Source: Ignavibacteria bacterium (lineage in GTDB: Bacteria; Bacteroidota; Ignavibacteria; Tepidaquicellales; Tepidaquicellaceae). From it: a DNA stretch of 64,000 bases. The notes under the pieces were generated by a model that saw only the letters and a list, made by a program, of their open reading frames with translations, ran no database searches and was not told the origin of the DNA. Positions within the stretch are counted from its first letter, which is position 1, and each line of letters begins with the position of its first letter. Location: NCBI GenBank assembly GCA_016704345.1, contig JADJAH010000006.1, forward strand, positions 186,001-250,000. The letters run 5' to 3'. This document shows positions 7,925-19,300 of the stretch, one piece after another. Both the position numbers and the translations under genes were made by a program.

Positions 7925-9592
7925 ATGATCTTACGACAAATTATTTTCTTAATTATGATCTTAAGCTACGGCACTGCTCACTCGCAGTTGAGCCAGACTT
8001 GGCTTAGAACTCACAACGGTTCAGCCAATGCAACTGATGAAGCATTGTCTCATACAACGGATAATGCAGGTAATGTATATGCCGCGGGAAAGATCTTTTC
8101 AACAGGCTCAGGGTTTGACATCTTTGTATCAAAGTATGATGCATACGGATCAACAATATGGGAAAGAACTTTTGACGGCACCGGCAATGCAAAAGACATA
8201 GCTTACGCTGTTAAGGTAGATAATTCAGGAAATGTCTTTTTGGCGGGAGAAAGCACAGGTGACAGTACAGGTGCAGATTTCATCACCATAAAATATAGTA
8301 GCGACGGCAGCGAGCAATGGATAAACAGATATGATGGCAACAGCAACAGTATGGATTTTATTGAAAAATTACTGATTGATGATTTGGGAAACGTGATCGT
8401 GCTGGGTACCAGCTATGAAATAGGAAACCTTTTTGATCTTGTGCTCATCAAATACTCAAATGCGGGAATTATGCAGTGGACAAAGACATACAACGGGCAG
8501 GCAAGCGGAAATGACATTGCAGATGATCTGGCGCTTGATGAAGCCGGTAATATAGTTGTTGCCGCAAACAGCTTTGGTTCCGGCACTCTTTCAGATTTCT
8601 TGATTCTCAAATACAACAGTAACGGTGATACATTATGGAGCAGAAGATACAACGGTCCTGTGAATGGCCATGACAATTTTACATCAATGACAATTGATAA
8701 CAATGGTGACATTGCCATAGCCGGCAGCAGTGTTGGTTCCGGGACATCTCTTGATTTTGCCGTGCTTAAATATTCTTCTATGGGAGAATTGTTGTGGCTC
8801 AGAAGATATACAGGACCTGCAACCAGCAGCCCGGATGAACCGAAAGCTATTGCGCATGATTCCGCCGGTAATATCTATGTTACAGGCACAAGCGTTGGTC
8901 AGTCAACTTCTTATGATTATCTCACCGTTAAATATTCTCCTTCCGGAGATATGATTTGGGACAGAAGATATACAGGTCAGTTCAACAACAGTTTTGATGA
9001 GCCGACAGGAATTTGTACTGATGCAAGCGGCAATGTCCTCGTTGCGGGAATGAGCGATGGCATAGGCGCGTTAAGCGATATGGTAATTTTAAAGTATGAT
9101 TCCGTGGGATCACTCATTTGGAATACAAGATACAGTTCAGCATCTAACGGATTTGACAAGCCAAACAAAATGTCGATAGACAATTACGGAAGTGTTTTGA
9201 TAAGCGGAACAGTTACAGGAGCAGGAACAGGAATGGACTTTGCAGTTCTAAAATACTCGCAGCTCACAGCCGTTGGCAGCACTACAGAATTATCTCCGTC
9301 CGGTTTTTCTCTTTCTCAGAATTACCCGAATCCATTTAATCCTTCCACAACAATTGGTTTCACACTGCCATTTGACGGAAGCGTGTCGCTAAATATTTAT
9401 GATGTTGAAGGTAAAAAAGTTGCTCAACTAATAAATAAAATTATGCCGGCAGGAAGTCATTCACTCACTTTCAACGTAAGTGAGTCTAAACCCCAATTGC
9501 CCACCGGTACTTATTTCTATCGCCTCAAGTATGTTGCATTAAATTCAGGAATGCAGTTTTCTAACGTAAAGAAAATGTTGCTGATCAGGTGA
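7925..9592 (+). CDS. Secreted SBBP-repeat beta-propeller protein with T9SS sorting domain
   Basis: 555 aa. An N-terminal signal peptide (LIMILSYGTAHSQ) is followed by seven to eight ~55-residue repeats of the pattern GNVxVAGxSxGxxxxxDFxxxKYxxxGxxxWxRRY, matching SBBP/NHL-like propeller blades, over residues ~45-445. The C-terminal ~90 residues are a type A T9SS sorting domain (LSQNYPNPFNPSTTIGF, then a beta-rich segment ending KKMLLIR). Expected to be exported and anchored or released at the cell surface. Catalytic function not visible. It stands alone after the RAYT region. Confidence 0.88.
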   Translation: MILRQIIFLIMILSYGTAHSQLSQTWLRTHNGSANATDEALSHTTDNAGNVYAAGKIFSTGSGFDIFVSKYDAYGSTIWERTFDGTGNAKDIAYAVKVDNSGNVFLAGESTGDSTGADFITIKYSSDGSEQWINRYDGNSNSMDFIEKLLIDDLGNVIVLGTSYEIGNLFDLVLIKYSNAGIMQWTKTYNGQASGNDIADDLALDEAGNIVVAANSFGSGTLSDFLILKYNSNGDTLWSRRYNGPVNGHDNFTSMTIDNNGDIAIAGSSVGSGTSLDFAVLKYSSMGELLWLRRYTGPATSSPDEPKAIAHDSAGNIYVTGTSVGQSTSYDYLTVKYSPSGDMIWDRRYTGQFNNSFDEPTGICTDASGNVLVAGMSDGIGALSDMVILKYDSVGSLIWNTRYSSASNGFDKPNKMSIDNYGSVLISGTVTGAGTGMDFAVLKYSQLTAVGSTTELSPSGFSLSQNYPNPFNPSTTIGFTLPFDGSVSLNIYDVEGKKVAQLINKIMPAGSHSLTFNVSESKPQLPTGTYFYRLKYVALNSGMQFSNVKKMLLIR

Positions 9593-9911
9593 TAAGGAAT
9601 TGGATCTGTCGCTCCGCAAGTGCCTACCCGCAGTAGACGAATTAATAACACTCCCTGGCAGGTCTGCCTTCCCACTGGCCCTTGTAGTGTGAAATGCATC
9701 CAGGCAGGCGAGCCGCTCGCCCACTCTGACACAACAATGAGATCGATGTCATACAGATAAAGTCTTGCTATTGTGATCATACTTCGATATTCGTAAAGGA
9801 TACTTTTAATTTTTTATTAATTTTGTATTTTAGTGCAGTTAGTGAAAATAGAACTGAGATTATAAACATAAAACATTATTTCAACAAAGATTCATTAAAA
9901 CGGAGGTTATT
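9593..9911. other. Intergenic spacer with a dispersed repeat
   Basis: No gene seen. It holds a repeat at 9657-9710 (listed separately) and an AT-rich stretch at about 9800-9900 that is a plausible promoter zone for the next gene, whose start has a good ribosome site (cggaggttatt). I cannot name promoter boxes with confidence. Confidence 0.6.
9657..9710 (-). repeat. Dispersed repeat C, inverted relative to 24031-24083
   Basis: The reverse complement of this ~54-base segment closely matches 24031-24083, sharing gatgcatttcacact and ggccagtggg with cgcctgcctg- and ggcaggc-type ends. It is itself partly palindromic through its cctgcc/ggcagg ends. Confidence 0.75.
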
Positions 9912-11528
9912 ATGAAAGGCGTTACAAAAATTTCTGCTCTTTTTCTCACCGCTGCTGTCTGCTTTTCCTTGATATCATTTGAAAAGGACAAGCCCGCAAA
10001 GAAACATCAGGGAGCGTTCCACAATAATGAATTATCATTGGCAGTTGATTCAAGAAAACTTGAAGCCAATAACATCAGCGCTTGGTTCAGGACGAACGGT
10101 TCATTCAACCGTGATCCTTCTACCGGAAATTCAGGATTTGAATGGACGAAGGGCTCGTCGAGATTCGCCCGCTATGCATCAGGTTTTTGGATCGGTGCTG
10201 TTACAGGCGGAGATACATTGGTTAGCGTTGCAGAATATAATTACGAATACCTGCCCGGATATGTTGACAACAACGGCAATCCGCAGGGCAAAGACGATCC
10301 GAATTACAGGATATACAACATTTCCTCCACCGATAGTTCCGACTATCAGAACTGGCGAACAATTGCCTCCGGTCAGGGAGCTTACCTTGACAGTGCCGGA
10401 AATCCTTACCTGATGGGCGCTCAGACGATGTTCTATTCTCATACCGACGGATATCCTGAATCACATGGAAACAGTGCAGGCGGCACTGCCCCACTAAAAG
10501 CTCAGATACTTCAGACAAACTGGAGCTATAACTCTTCTGCACTCAGGGATGTCATATTCTCGGAATTCAGAGTGATCAACAGAAGCAGTCTTCCATGGAA
10601 CAATGCATATTTATGCATCTGGACAGATGATGATCTTGGGAGTGGTGGAGATGATGCGGTTGGCTGCGATTCAACTACAGATCTGGTTTATACTTATAAC
10701 TTTTCTTCATCAGACCCTACATACGGTGCAATCCCGCCTGCAGTGGGAACAAGAATTCTCAGAAGTCCAATAAGACAGACCGGTAATATGAGTGACACTG
10801 TAAAGTATTACAGTCCTCCGGGTTCACAGAATCTAGTAGTGAAAGTAGGTTACAAGTACACCGGCACATCTTCATTCAACACTTACATTAATGGCGATCC
10901 CACTACCGGTGACCCGAACAATTACCGTGAGACTTACCGGAATCTGCAAGGGCTCAAGCGCGATGGTTCTTCGTGGATCAACCCAATCACATCTAATGCA
11001 ACAAAATTCCCGTTCTCCGGAAATCCGGAAAGCGGAACAGGTTGGATAATGACGAACGGAAACGACAGAAGAAGTATGCAGTCGTTCGGCCCTGTAACGA
11101 TGCAGCCGGGAGATACGCAGTCAATAATAGTCGCGCAAATGATAGCACGCAATGTCAACAATCTGCAGAGCGTCCAGGCATTAAAGAACCTTTCAAATTA
11201 TGTCAAGAATTTTTATGACAATAATCTCATAGTATCAGTACAGAGCATTTCTGCTGAACTACCTGAATCATTTGGTTTGAGTCAGAACTATCCGAATCCG
11301 TTCAACCCGACTACGAAGATCAACTATAAATTGAAAGTTGCAGGTTACACAAGGCTTATAGTTTATGATGTGCTTGGTCATGAGATGTCAACGCTTGTGA
11401 ATACGAAGCAAGCGCCCGGGACATATCAGGTGGAGTTTGATGGCAGCAATTTTGCGAGTGGAGTTTATTTCTACAAACTTGTGACAGATGATTTTACCGA
11501 TGTGAAGAGGATGATGCTTTTGAAGTAA
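9912..11528 (+). CDS. Secreted protein with T9SS C-terminal sorting domain, function unknown
   Basis: 538 aa. Start supported by cggaggttatt before the ATG. N-terminal signal segment (ISALFLTAAVCFSLISF). The ~400-residue body is rich in aromatic, Gly and Asn residues (for example SRFARYASGFWIGAVTGGD) and I recognise no catalytic family. The last ~80 residues are a T9SS sorting domain: FGLSQNYPNPFNPTTKINY, a YDVLGHEMSTLVN strand, and the ending VKRMMLLK. Likely an outer-surface or released protein. It converges with the large FG-GAP gene, separated by a hairpin at 11664. Confidence 0.85.
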   Translation: MKGVTKISALFLTAAVCFSLISFEKDKPAKKHQGAFHNNELSLAVDSRKLEANNISAWFRTNGSFNRDPSTGNSGFEWTKGSSRFARYASGFWIGAVTGGDTLVSVAEYNYEYLPGYVDNNGNPQGKDDPNYRIYNISSTDSSDYQNWRTIASGQGAYLDSAGNPYLMGAQTMFYSHTDGYPESHGNSAGGTAPLKAQILQTNWSYNSSALRDVIFSEFRVINRSSLPWNNAYLCIWTDDDLGSGGDDAVGCDSTTDLVYTYNFSSSDPTYGAIPPAVGTRILRSPIRQTGNMSDTVKYYSPPGSQNLVVKVGYKYTGTSSFNTYINGDPTTGDPNNYRETYRNLQGLKRDGSSWINPITSNATKFPFSGNPESGTGWIMTNGNDRRSMQSFGPVTMQPGDTQSIIVAQMIARNVNNLQSVQALKNLSNYVKNFYDNNLIVSVQSISAELPESFGLSQNYPNPFNPTTKINYKLKVAGYTRLIVYDVLGHEMSTLVNTKQAPGTYQVEFDGSNFASGVYFYKLVTDDFTDVKRMMLLK

Positions 11529-11663
11529 TTGGAAATGCAAAATTAGAAATTAAAAATAATGGAGCGCATTCTTGATTGAATCAGACTGATATATCTGAGA
11601 TGTGAGTGAAAAGTATTTTTAAGACTTCGTTCGCATTTAGACTCCTGAGTTATTCATCGTCAT

Positions 11664-11699
11664 CGCAGAGTCACCCGGTGTTCTTCCGGGGACTCTGCG
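11664..11699. repeat. Solo type A hairpin between convergent genes
   Basis: cgcagagtcacccgg / ccggggactctgcg with a short ttctt loop: a compact member of the type A family of the 6.2-7.7 kb array, with a paired T-to-C and A-to-G change in the stem. Its position between two converging genes, with an A/T run beside it, suggests use as a bidirectional terminator (inference). Confidence 0.7.
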
Positions 11700-11707
11700 A
11701 AAAAGAT

Positions 11708-14700
11708 TCACGGTCTGATCACTGACACAAAATTTGCAGCATGGTTGTCAGCTATTGCAATGTCAGTTGCGTCAACAAAATCATCTCCGTTCAGATCTGT
11801 TACAACATAACCTCCGATGAAATTTGAAGCATCATTATCTATTGCGCTAAGATCCGTTGCGTCAATTGTTCCGTCGTCATTAACATCACCGGAGTAAATG
11901 CCAAACCGCAATGGCAATGCATCGATCTGTATCAGATTGTTGCCAAAAGCTTGTGATAAAGACAATGACAGATCGTAAGTTGTCGGCTCCGTTCGCGAAA
12001 GCGTTACAGCATTTGCGCTCCAGGTCTCAATGGAATTTCGGTGTTTGACTGCAATGTAGTAAATTCCGTTTGCTGCGTTGTCAAACTTCAGTACTGCACT
12101 TCCATCTGTTTCTGCAACAGATTTGGCGACATCAACTACGCCGTAGGGAGATGTCGCATTCCTCAACTCGACTGTGATCGTATCACTCACTTGAGCATCA
12201 TTTGCCGCATTGTACATTCCTTCTATGAACAAAGTGAGATTGAGTGTGATGTTTGGACTCTCGGCTACAGCGACCGGGCTCTTGTTATTATGAATATCCT
12301 GTGCAACAATATAATAATAATAGACTCCGCTAAGCGGTGAAGTGTCGAGATAAGTCAGTTCATTTGTCATCGCAAACACAGGTTCATTGTCCGGATCTAT
12401 TGTTGATGAAGTGCTTCGGTAGAGAATGTAATTCAACAGATCAGGAGCACTGCTATTGCCCCAGGACAGTTGCACATTATTGGCTACAGAAGTTGCTGTA
12501 AACGGTGATACGACAGGCGGTGCAATATTGTCTAAGCTTCTGCCGGAGAGAATTCCCGACAACCAGTAAACATTACTGTTGATTGTTCTTGCCATGATCT
12601 GATAGAACATTGTTCCGTTACCATTTGCTGAAGAATCAGATGGCGTGCGGTCAGTTAAAGTATAGAAGCTGCGTTTTGTTGCGATAAGTGTTGCAACGGG
12701 CTCCCAGGAGAAACCCCCGCCTGACGGCGGATAGCTTCTGTAAACTATATAATCGGTTATCATGCTGTTGCCGGTTACATCAAACCCGCTTCTTGCCCAT
12801 TTGATATTTACTTTTCCGCCCTGATCATCAGGAACATCCTTTACATAATTCAATATTGGTTTTGCGGAAATGGCTGAACCAAGATAGATATATGTTCTGC
12901 CTACTGTAGCATATGAAGGTGAACCGACAAAAAGATCAGAATATCCGTCACCATTTACATCGCCGGCTGAGGAAACATTTTGTGCAAAATAATTGAATGT
13001 TGCCTCACCTGTCATTGTCAAATCAGCCGTATTATTCATTGAGGATCCTCCGAAATAAACATATGCTTTGCCGGTCCATGTGGAATAGCCGTAAGCACTA
13101 ACTATCACATCAGAATATCCGTCACCGTTTACATCGCCGGCAGTTGAAACAAAAAATCCAAACCTGCTGCCTGTAGTCTCACCTTGCAAAGTAACATCCG
13201 GATTGTTATCCAACAAAGTTCCTCCGAAATATATATATGATCTACCGGTTGCTGAAGTATTGGCAGGTTCTCCTACAATAACATCTGAATAGCCATCTCC
13301 ATTTACATCGCCTGCACAGGAGACAGCTCTGCCAAAATAACTATTTATTGCCTCTCCCGTCAAAGTCATATCTGCAGTATTATCCGGGGAAGATCCACCG
13401 AAAAAAATATATGCTCTTCCTGTATTTGAAGAATATTGATCGGCACCAATGATCACATCAGAATAGCCATCACCGTTCACATCACCGGCTGTTGAAACTG
13501 AAACTCCAAATTCATCGCCGGCTGCTTCACCGTACATAAATACATCTGCGGTATTATCCGGCAATACTCCTCCGAAATAAATATATGATCTGCCTTTGCT
13601 TGAAGAATATGAAAGAGCGCCAACAATCACATCCGCATAGCCGTCACCGTTTACATCTTCAGCAGTAGAGACTGACCATCCATATCTGCCGCCTACAGTC
13701 TCACCTGCCATAGTTACATCCGGAACATTATCCATGGATGGTCCGCCGAAAAATATATATGCTCTGCCTGTATATGAATTAAAAACAAATTCACCATATG
13801 CGCCGATAATCACATCTGAATAACCATCTCCATTTACATCTCCGGCAGAAGATACTGAAAATCCAAAACTGTCGTAAAATGTTGTGCCAGACATTGTAAC
13901 ATCTGCTATATTATCCATTGACGGTCCGCCGAAAAATATATATGCCGCACCTGTGTAATTTGAATAGGCATCAGCGCCAACTATCACATCAGAAAAGCCG
14001 TCACCGTTCACATCACCCGCAGATGCGACTGACATTCCAAATCTTGCGTGAGGTACGCTTCCTGTCATAGTCATATCTGGAGCAATCTCATTTTTCATAA
14101 AGTAATCATACAGATATACTCTACCGGTTTCAGAAGAGTTTTTAAATGCACCGACAATCAGATCTGTATAACCGTCACCATTTACATCCCCGGCAGTTGA
14201 AACAGATCTGCCAAAAAAATTATTTGTTGTCTCACCGGTCATAGTAGCATCCGGAGTATTATTCATTGATGTCCCGCCGAAAAATAAATATGCCTTGCCG
14301 GTGTTCGAAATAAAACCATCCGCACCAATAATCACATCAGAATATCCATCGCCGTTGACATCGCCTGCTGATGAGACCGATCCTCCGAAATAATTTGTTG
14401 ATTGCTCGCCTGTCATTGTCACATCTTCACCATTATTCATTGATGTTCCTCCGAAATATATATACGCTTTGCCGAACTCCGGAGTAATACCGCTCGCTCC
14501 TACAATTACATCCGAAAAACCATCACCGTTTACATCGCCAGCTGTTGAGACTGAAACTCCGTAATAGCTGTCTATTGCCTCACCTGTCATTATAAGATCG
14601 GCTGTATTATTCATTGCAACTCCTCCGAAATATATATATGCTCTTCCGGTATTTGAATAATAGCCATATGCTGCTACGATAACATCGGAAAACCCGTCAC

Positions 14701-15545
14701 CATTTACATCTCCTGCAGATGAGACTGAAAATCCGAACAGGTTGTATGCTGCTTCACCTACTAAAATCACATCTGCAGTATTATTCATTGATGAACCGCC
14801 AAAATATATATTAGCTCCTCCGGTCCATGAAGAGTAGCTGCGATTTGCACCGATTATCACATCTGAATAACCGTCGCCGTTTACATCACCTGCGGATCTT
14901 ACTGAAATTCCAAATAAGTCACCTGTGGCAGCGCCTGTCATTACTACATCCGCAGTATTATTCATAACTGCTCCTCCGTAATAGATGTACGCTCTTCCTT
15001 TAAGTAGGGATAAAACCGGCGGCGCCTATAACGATATCGTCATAACCATCACCGTTCACGTCTCCGGCTGTAGAAACGGAAGATCCAAACCAGCTATCGG
15101 GCACGCCTGTAAACACCATATCAGCAACCGTATTCATGATCAAACCGCCATAATACAAGTATGCTCTTCCGGTAAATGAATTATAACCATATGCGCCTAC
15201 AATGATATCGTCAAAACCATCTCCGTTAACATCACCGGCTGAAGCAACTGACTTGCCGAAATAGTTATTGATTCCCAGACCATTAAATATCTTTCTCTGA
15301 AAAGCATCTCCTTCGGGATCTTCTTCCGTAATGATCTTATTTCCGTTTTGGTCGCGCAGGTTATTCATTATTTCTTTCGGCAATAGTCCGGGTGTTGTGT
15401 CGCTGCGGGAATCACTGTTTGTGAAATGTCCAATTGTCAAATTTTCATTTGCATTTGTAGACCAATCTGCGCTTACCTCACATGGCAACAGAAGAAGAAG
15501 GAAAACGGAGGAGCAGATGACTGCAATTAGAATGTGGTGTTTCAT
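11708..15545 (-). CDS. Giant secreted FG-GAP repeat protein with dockerin-like C-terminal module (one frameshift)
   Basis: About 1,275 aa if read through. A signal peptide (IAVICSSVFLLLLLPCEVSA) is followed by fourteen ~60-residue FG-GAP repeats (SAGDVNGDGYSDVIIGA ... GRAYIYFGG), enough for two seven-bladed propellers. Next come Fn3-like segments (KPILNYVKDVPDDQGG onward) and a C-terminal ~170-residue module ending in two Ca-binding dockerin-like loops (YSGDVNDDGTIDATD; DLNGDDFVDATD). There is no T9SS sorting domain. The frame breaks near 15001: the N-terminal part (15545-15000) stops at TAA and the rest is open from about 14999. Removing one T restores GFIPT-KGRAYIYYGG. Probably cell-surface or adhesive; ligand unknown. 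Confidence 0.85.
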
Positions 15546-16380
15546 GATAATCTCCTTTCAAAAGATTGGAAAATGTTTGATGCAGAATTTCTTTGATATC
15601 TGCCGAATAGTTCTTCAGCAGTCAGTTCCGGGATTCGCTGAATCATTGGCGCGAGAAGGGATTGCGGTTAAAACGAGGTTAAGTTAGTAGTCCATTCAGG
15701 CTGACAACATCAGTTGCAATAACCGGAAATTTGTTGCCTTCTACAAGATCCGAATATCTCTAAGAAAGTATTTCTGTAATGAACAAATTGAAAGAAATAA
15801 TTCAGTCTCTAAACAAAACGTAACGAATAGCACTCCTTACTGAAATGCAAATATTTCTGACAGCAAGAGTTTTCACCCCTATTGTAGCCTGCCTGGTTAA
15901 CTTTGATTCCCGGTGAAAGCGTTTGCGTGCAGAGAAAGAGCCGCGTAGCGGCGACATACATCAGCGCTGGGTGCAACCCTGCGGATTTGTCGGGCAGCGG
16001 AGATGATGAAAATTCCACAGTCGCGTATCGGCGACATATCGGTAGCAGGCAAACATATAAAATTGAAAGCCGCGTAGCGGCGACATACATCAGCGCTGGG
16101 TGCAACCCTGCGAATTTGTTTGGTTACGTATATTTGCATTTCATATTTTACCTCCGCCTGCAATTTTTGTACAGAAAGGAAGCAGTACGAAGAGTACCAG
16201 TACGCTTTCTACACATCACTTCTATTACCTGCCGCGAATAACGGGTGCAGAATCCGCACAGAACTCTTGCCTAAATAATATAGAATCATTAGATGACTTG
16301 TCATCAGTATGAGGTGCTTCTTTCCCAAGTTTCAGAATTGAGAATACTTATCAATAACTTTTTAAGTTGAGGTTAACATT
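15546..16380. other. Non-coding region between divergent secreted-protein genes
   Basis: 835 bases without a credible gene. The middle holds the D repeats (15940-16115). The flanks should contain the promoters of the two divergent genes, but I cannot assign boxes. Small open frames here run across the repeats and share no family features. Confidence 0.6.
15940..16115 (+). repeat. D repeats: two full copies and one partial copy
   Basis: Copies at 15940-16010 and 16069-16115 read gccgc-gta-gcggc (hairpin), gacatacatcagcg, then gggtgcaaccct (second hairpin). A shortened copy begins near 16022 (cgcgtatcggcgacatat). A related copy lies at 19981-20070. Confidence 0.8.
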
Positions 16381-19300
16381 ATGAAGAAGTTCATTGCAAT
16401 TGCCTTTGTACTCTCTGTCCTTAACATTAATGCACTCGCTCAATCCGGCTGGTTTACACAGTCAAGCGGAACAAGTCAGCATCTCACTGCAGTGTATTTT
16501 GTAAACGGTAACACCGGTTGGGTGGTAGGTGACAATGGCATAATACTAAAAACCACAAACGGCGGCCGCAGTTGGTTTCAACAAGATAGCCAGGCAGGCA
16601 ATAAGTTAGGGGCAGTTCAGTTCATAAACGCGAATACGGGCTGGGTGGCAGGTTATGCAGCAACAATGCGGAAGACAACAAATGGCGGCGAAAACTGGTT
16701 ACCACAGTCGATAGGGCCGGCATGGCTTCCATGGTCATTTAACTTCGTAGATGAGAACTACGGATGGATTGTTTGTGAATTTGGAATCATTCTCCATACG
16801 ACAAATGGGGGGGCTGATTGGCTGCCGCAGGAAAGCGGTACAAGCATAGATTTACATTCAGTTCATTTCGCGGACAACAGAACAGGCTGGGCGGTGGGAG
16901 AGAGTGGCATCATCATTGCTACCTCTAACGGAGGATCTAACTGGACTATGCAGACAAGTGGGACAGGCAGTATACTGAGTTCAGTTCAATTCGCAGACAA
17001 CAACACTGGCTGGATTGCAGGATACTACGCTACTATACTCAAAACCACAAACTGCGGAACCAACTGGACAGCGTATGCAAGCGGAACAGGCTGCGCCCTG
17101 CGTTCAGTTCATTTCGTAAAAAATAGTATCGGCTGGGTTGCGGGATTTTGGGGAGCCGTCGCCCGGACCACAGACGGCGGAACCAATTGGACACCGCAGG
17201 CAAGCAACACAAGCGAACTTCTATGGTCGATTCACTTTTCTGACTACAAAACAGGATGGGCGGTGGGTACCTACGGAAGTATAATCAAAACAACAACAGG
17301 CGGGGTTTGGTATCCGCCAACATGCATGATCACAGGACCAGATACGGTTTATCCCGGCCCTGATGTGCTGTTCGTTTCAGACATGAACACGGGAACCTGG
17401 TCGCTAAATAATGAAGGTGGAACAAATGCTTTGATTGTCTCTGACCCGGGAAATGATTCAGTATATGTGAATCCTGGTTCCGGAAATGGACAATTCTTGC
17501 TTGCATATAGTTCATCAGACTCAGACTATTGCAGTATGGCGGTTACAGTCATTGCTCCTGTCAATCTTGACTATTCATGCATGTACCAATCAAGTTATTT
17601 GTTTGCTGATACACGTTTTGGGTACTCTGTGAATTCTGCCGGAGATTTCAATGGCGACGGCATAGATGATCTTGTAATAGGCACTCCGTGGAGAGGAGGG
17701 GTTGTAGGTTGGGCAGGAATTTATTACGGACCGCCAACATGTTCAGCCAATATGGATATTTTGATCCAAGGCGAGATCCCAAACTTCGGCACTTCTATTT
17801 CTCCTGCTGGTGATGTCAACGGTGACGGATATGACGATGTTGTCATCGGATCATATGGAGATGAATATAGCAATACTAAAGGAAGAGCGTACATTTACTT
17901 AGGAAATCCTTCAGGCAGCCAGAACCGAATTGTCATGGAAGGCGAAAACATAGGCGACGGATTTGGTTATTGTGTTAGCAAGGCCGGTGATGTTAACCTG
18001 GACGGGTTTGATGATGTTATCATTAGTGCAGGTGGTGAAAGGGTATTTATATATTTGGGCGGTCAGCAAATGAACAATGTTCCGGATGTGATCCTTGAAC
18101 ATGAGCAACCATTCACATCTTTTGGCAGGTCTCTGTCTTATGCAGGAGATGTTAATGGAGATGGTTTCTCCGATGTGGTTGTTGGCGCTCACACATATCT
18201 TAATAATACCGGAAGAGCTTATGTGTATTTTGGAGGAAGACAAATGGACAATGTACCTGATGTGATTATGACCGGAGAAGCTGTCGGGTTTGACATTATG
18301 CTTGGTTATTATGTTGGCTCAGCGGGCGATATTGATAATGACGGCTTCAAGGATGTTGTGATCTGCTCAGGTGATGAGGGACATGCGTTTTTCGGGGTTG
18401 AAGTATTCAAGGGGGGCCAGACAATGGACAACATATCGGATGTAAGGATTAATCGACCGCCAGATTGCGATGGCCACGCTTCGACTTTTCTGAATGATGA
18501 TTTCAATGGCGACAGCTATTCCGACTTACTAATAGGAGCTTCGCGTCACAACTTCACCGATGGCAGGACTTACATGTATCTTGGTTCGCCAAATATGGAT
18601 AGCAGGCCCGATTATGTTATGAGCACAGACTCCGGAAGATTCGGCTTCTCTGCATCAATTGCCGGTGATGTAAATGCAGACGGCTACCTTGACGCAATAA
18701 GAGGCGCGCCAACCTGGGGTCCGGGGCAAGAATGGGGAGCTGCGTTTGTATATTATGGATTTGGGGATCCAATCAAAACTCTCAGCAACCTTACTCTTTC
18801 TCCTCTCTTTTCTGTGAGTGAAGTCGGAAGTAATGAAAACAAAATCGCACTGGTAAAGAACCGGTATGACCAGCCAATGCCTGACATACGGATAAACTTT
18901 TTCAGAAGAGGTATTCAGAGAACATATTTCAGCGGTCTCTCCGGCAACGGCGGTAACGTATCATACGAGCTTAACAGCAATACACCCGGAGTTGATACCG
19001 TAATTTCTGTTTCGGGACGATATACGGATACCTCTTACATTGTATGGAAATCTGCAGATGATTGTATTGCAGGTCCGCAAGATGTCGGAATCAACTCCAC
19101 AGATCTTTATGTGTATAGCGGTCAGACTGATGTGAGGTTTGAGTTGATGAACTTTGAGTCAGCAAATGCAAGCATAGTTTCAGGCAACTCAAATGATTCA
19201 GTGTATGTTGAATCAGGCGCTCTTAACGGAAGATATGCTCTCAGTGTACATAGCGGGGAATCAATCATGTGTATGGAAGTTATGAATGTTAATTCTGCGA

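Noticed and set aside
14997..15005. Programmed +1 frameshift in the FG-GAP gene
   Set aside because: The site (ACT TAA AGG) is not a known slip site and many other genes here show similar single-base breaks, so a sequencing or mutation event is likelier.
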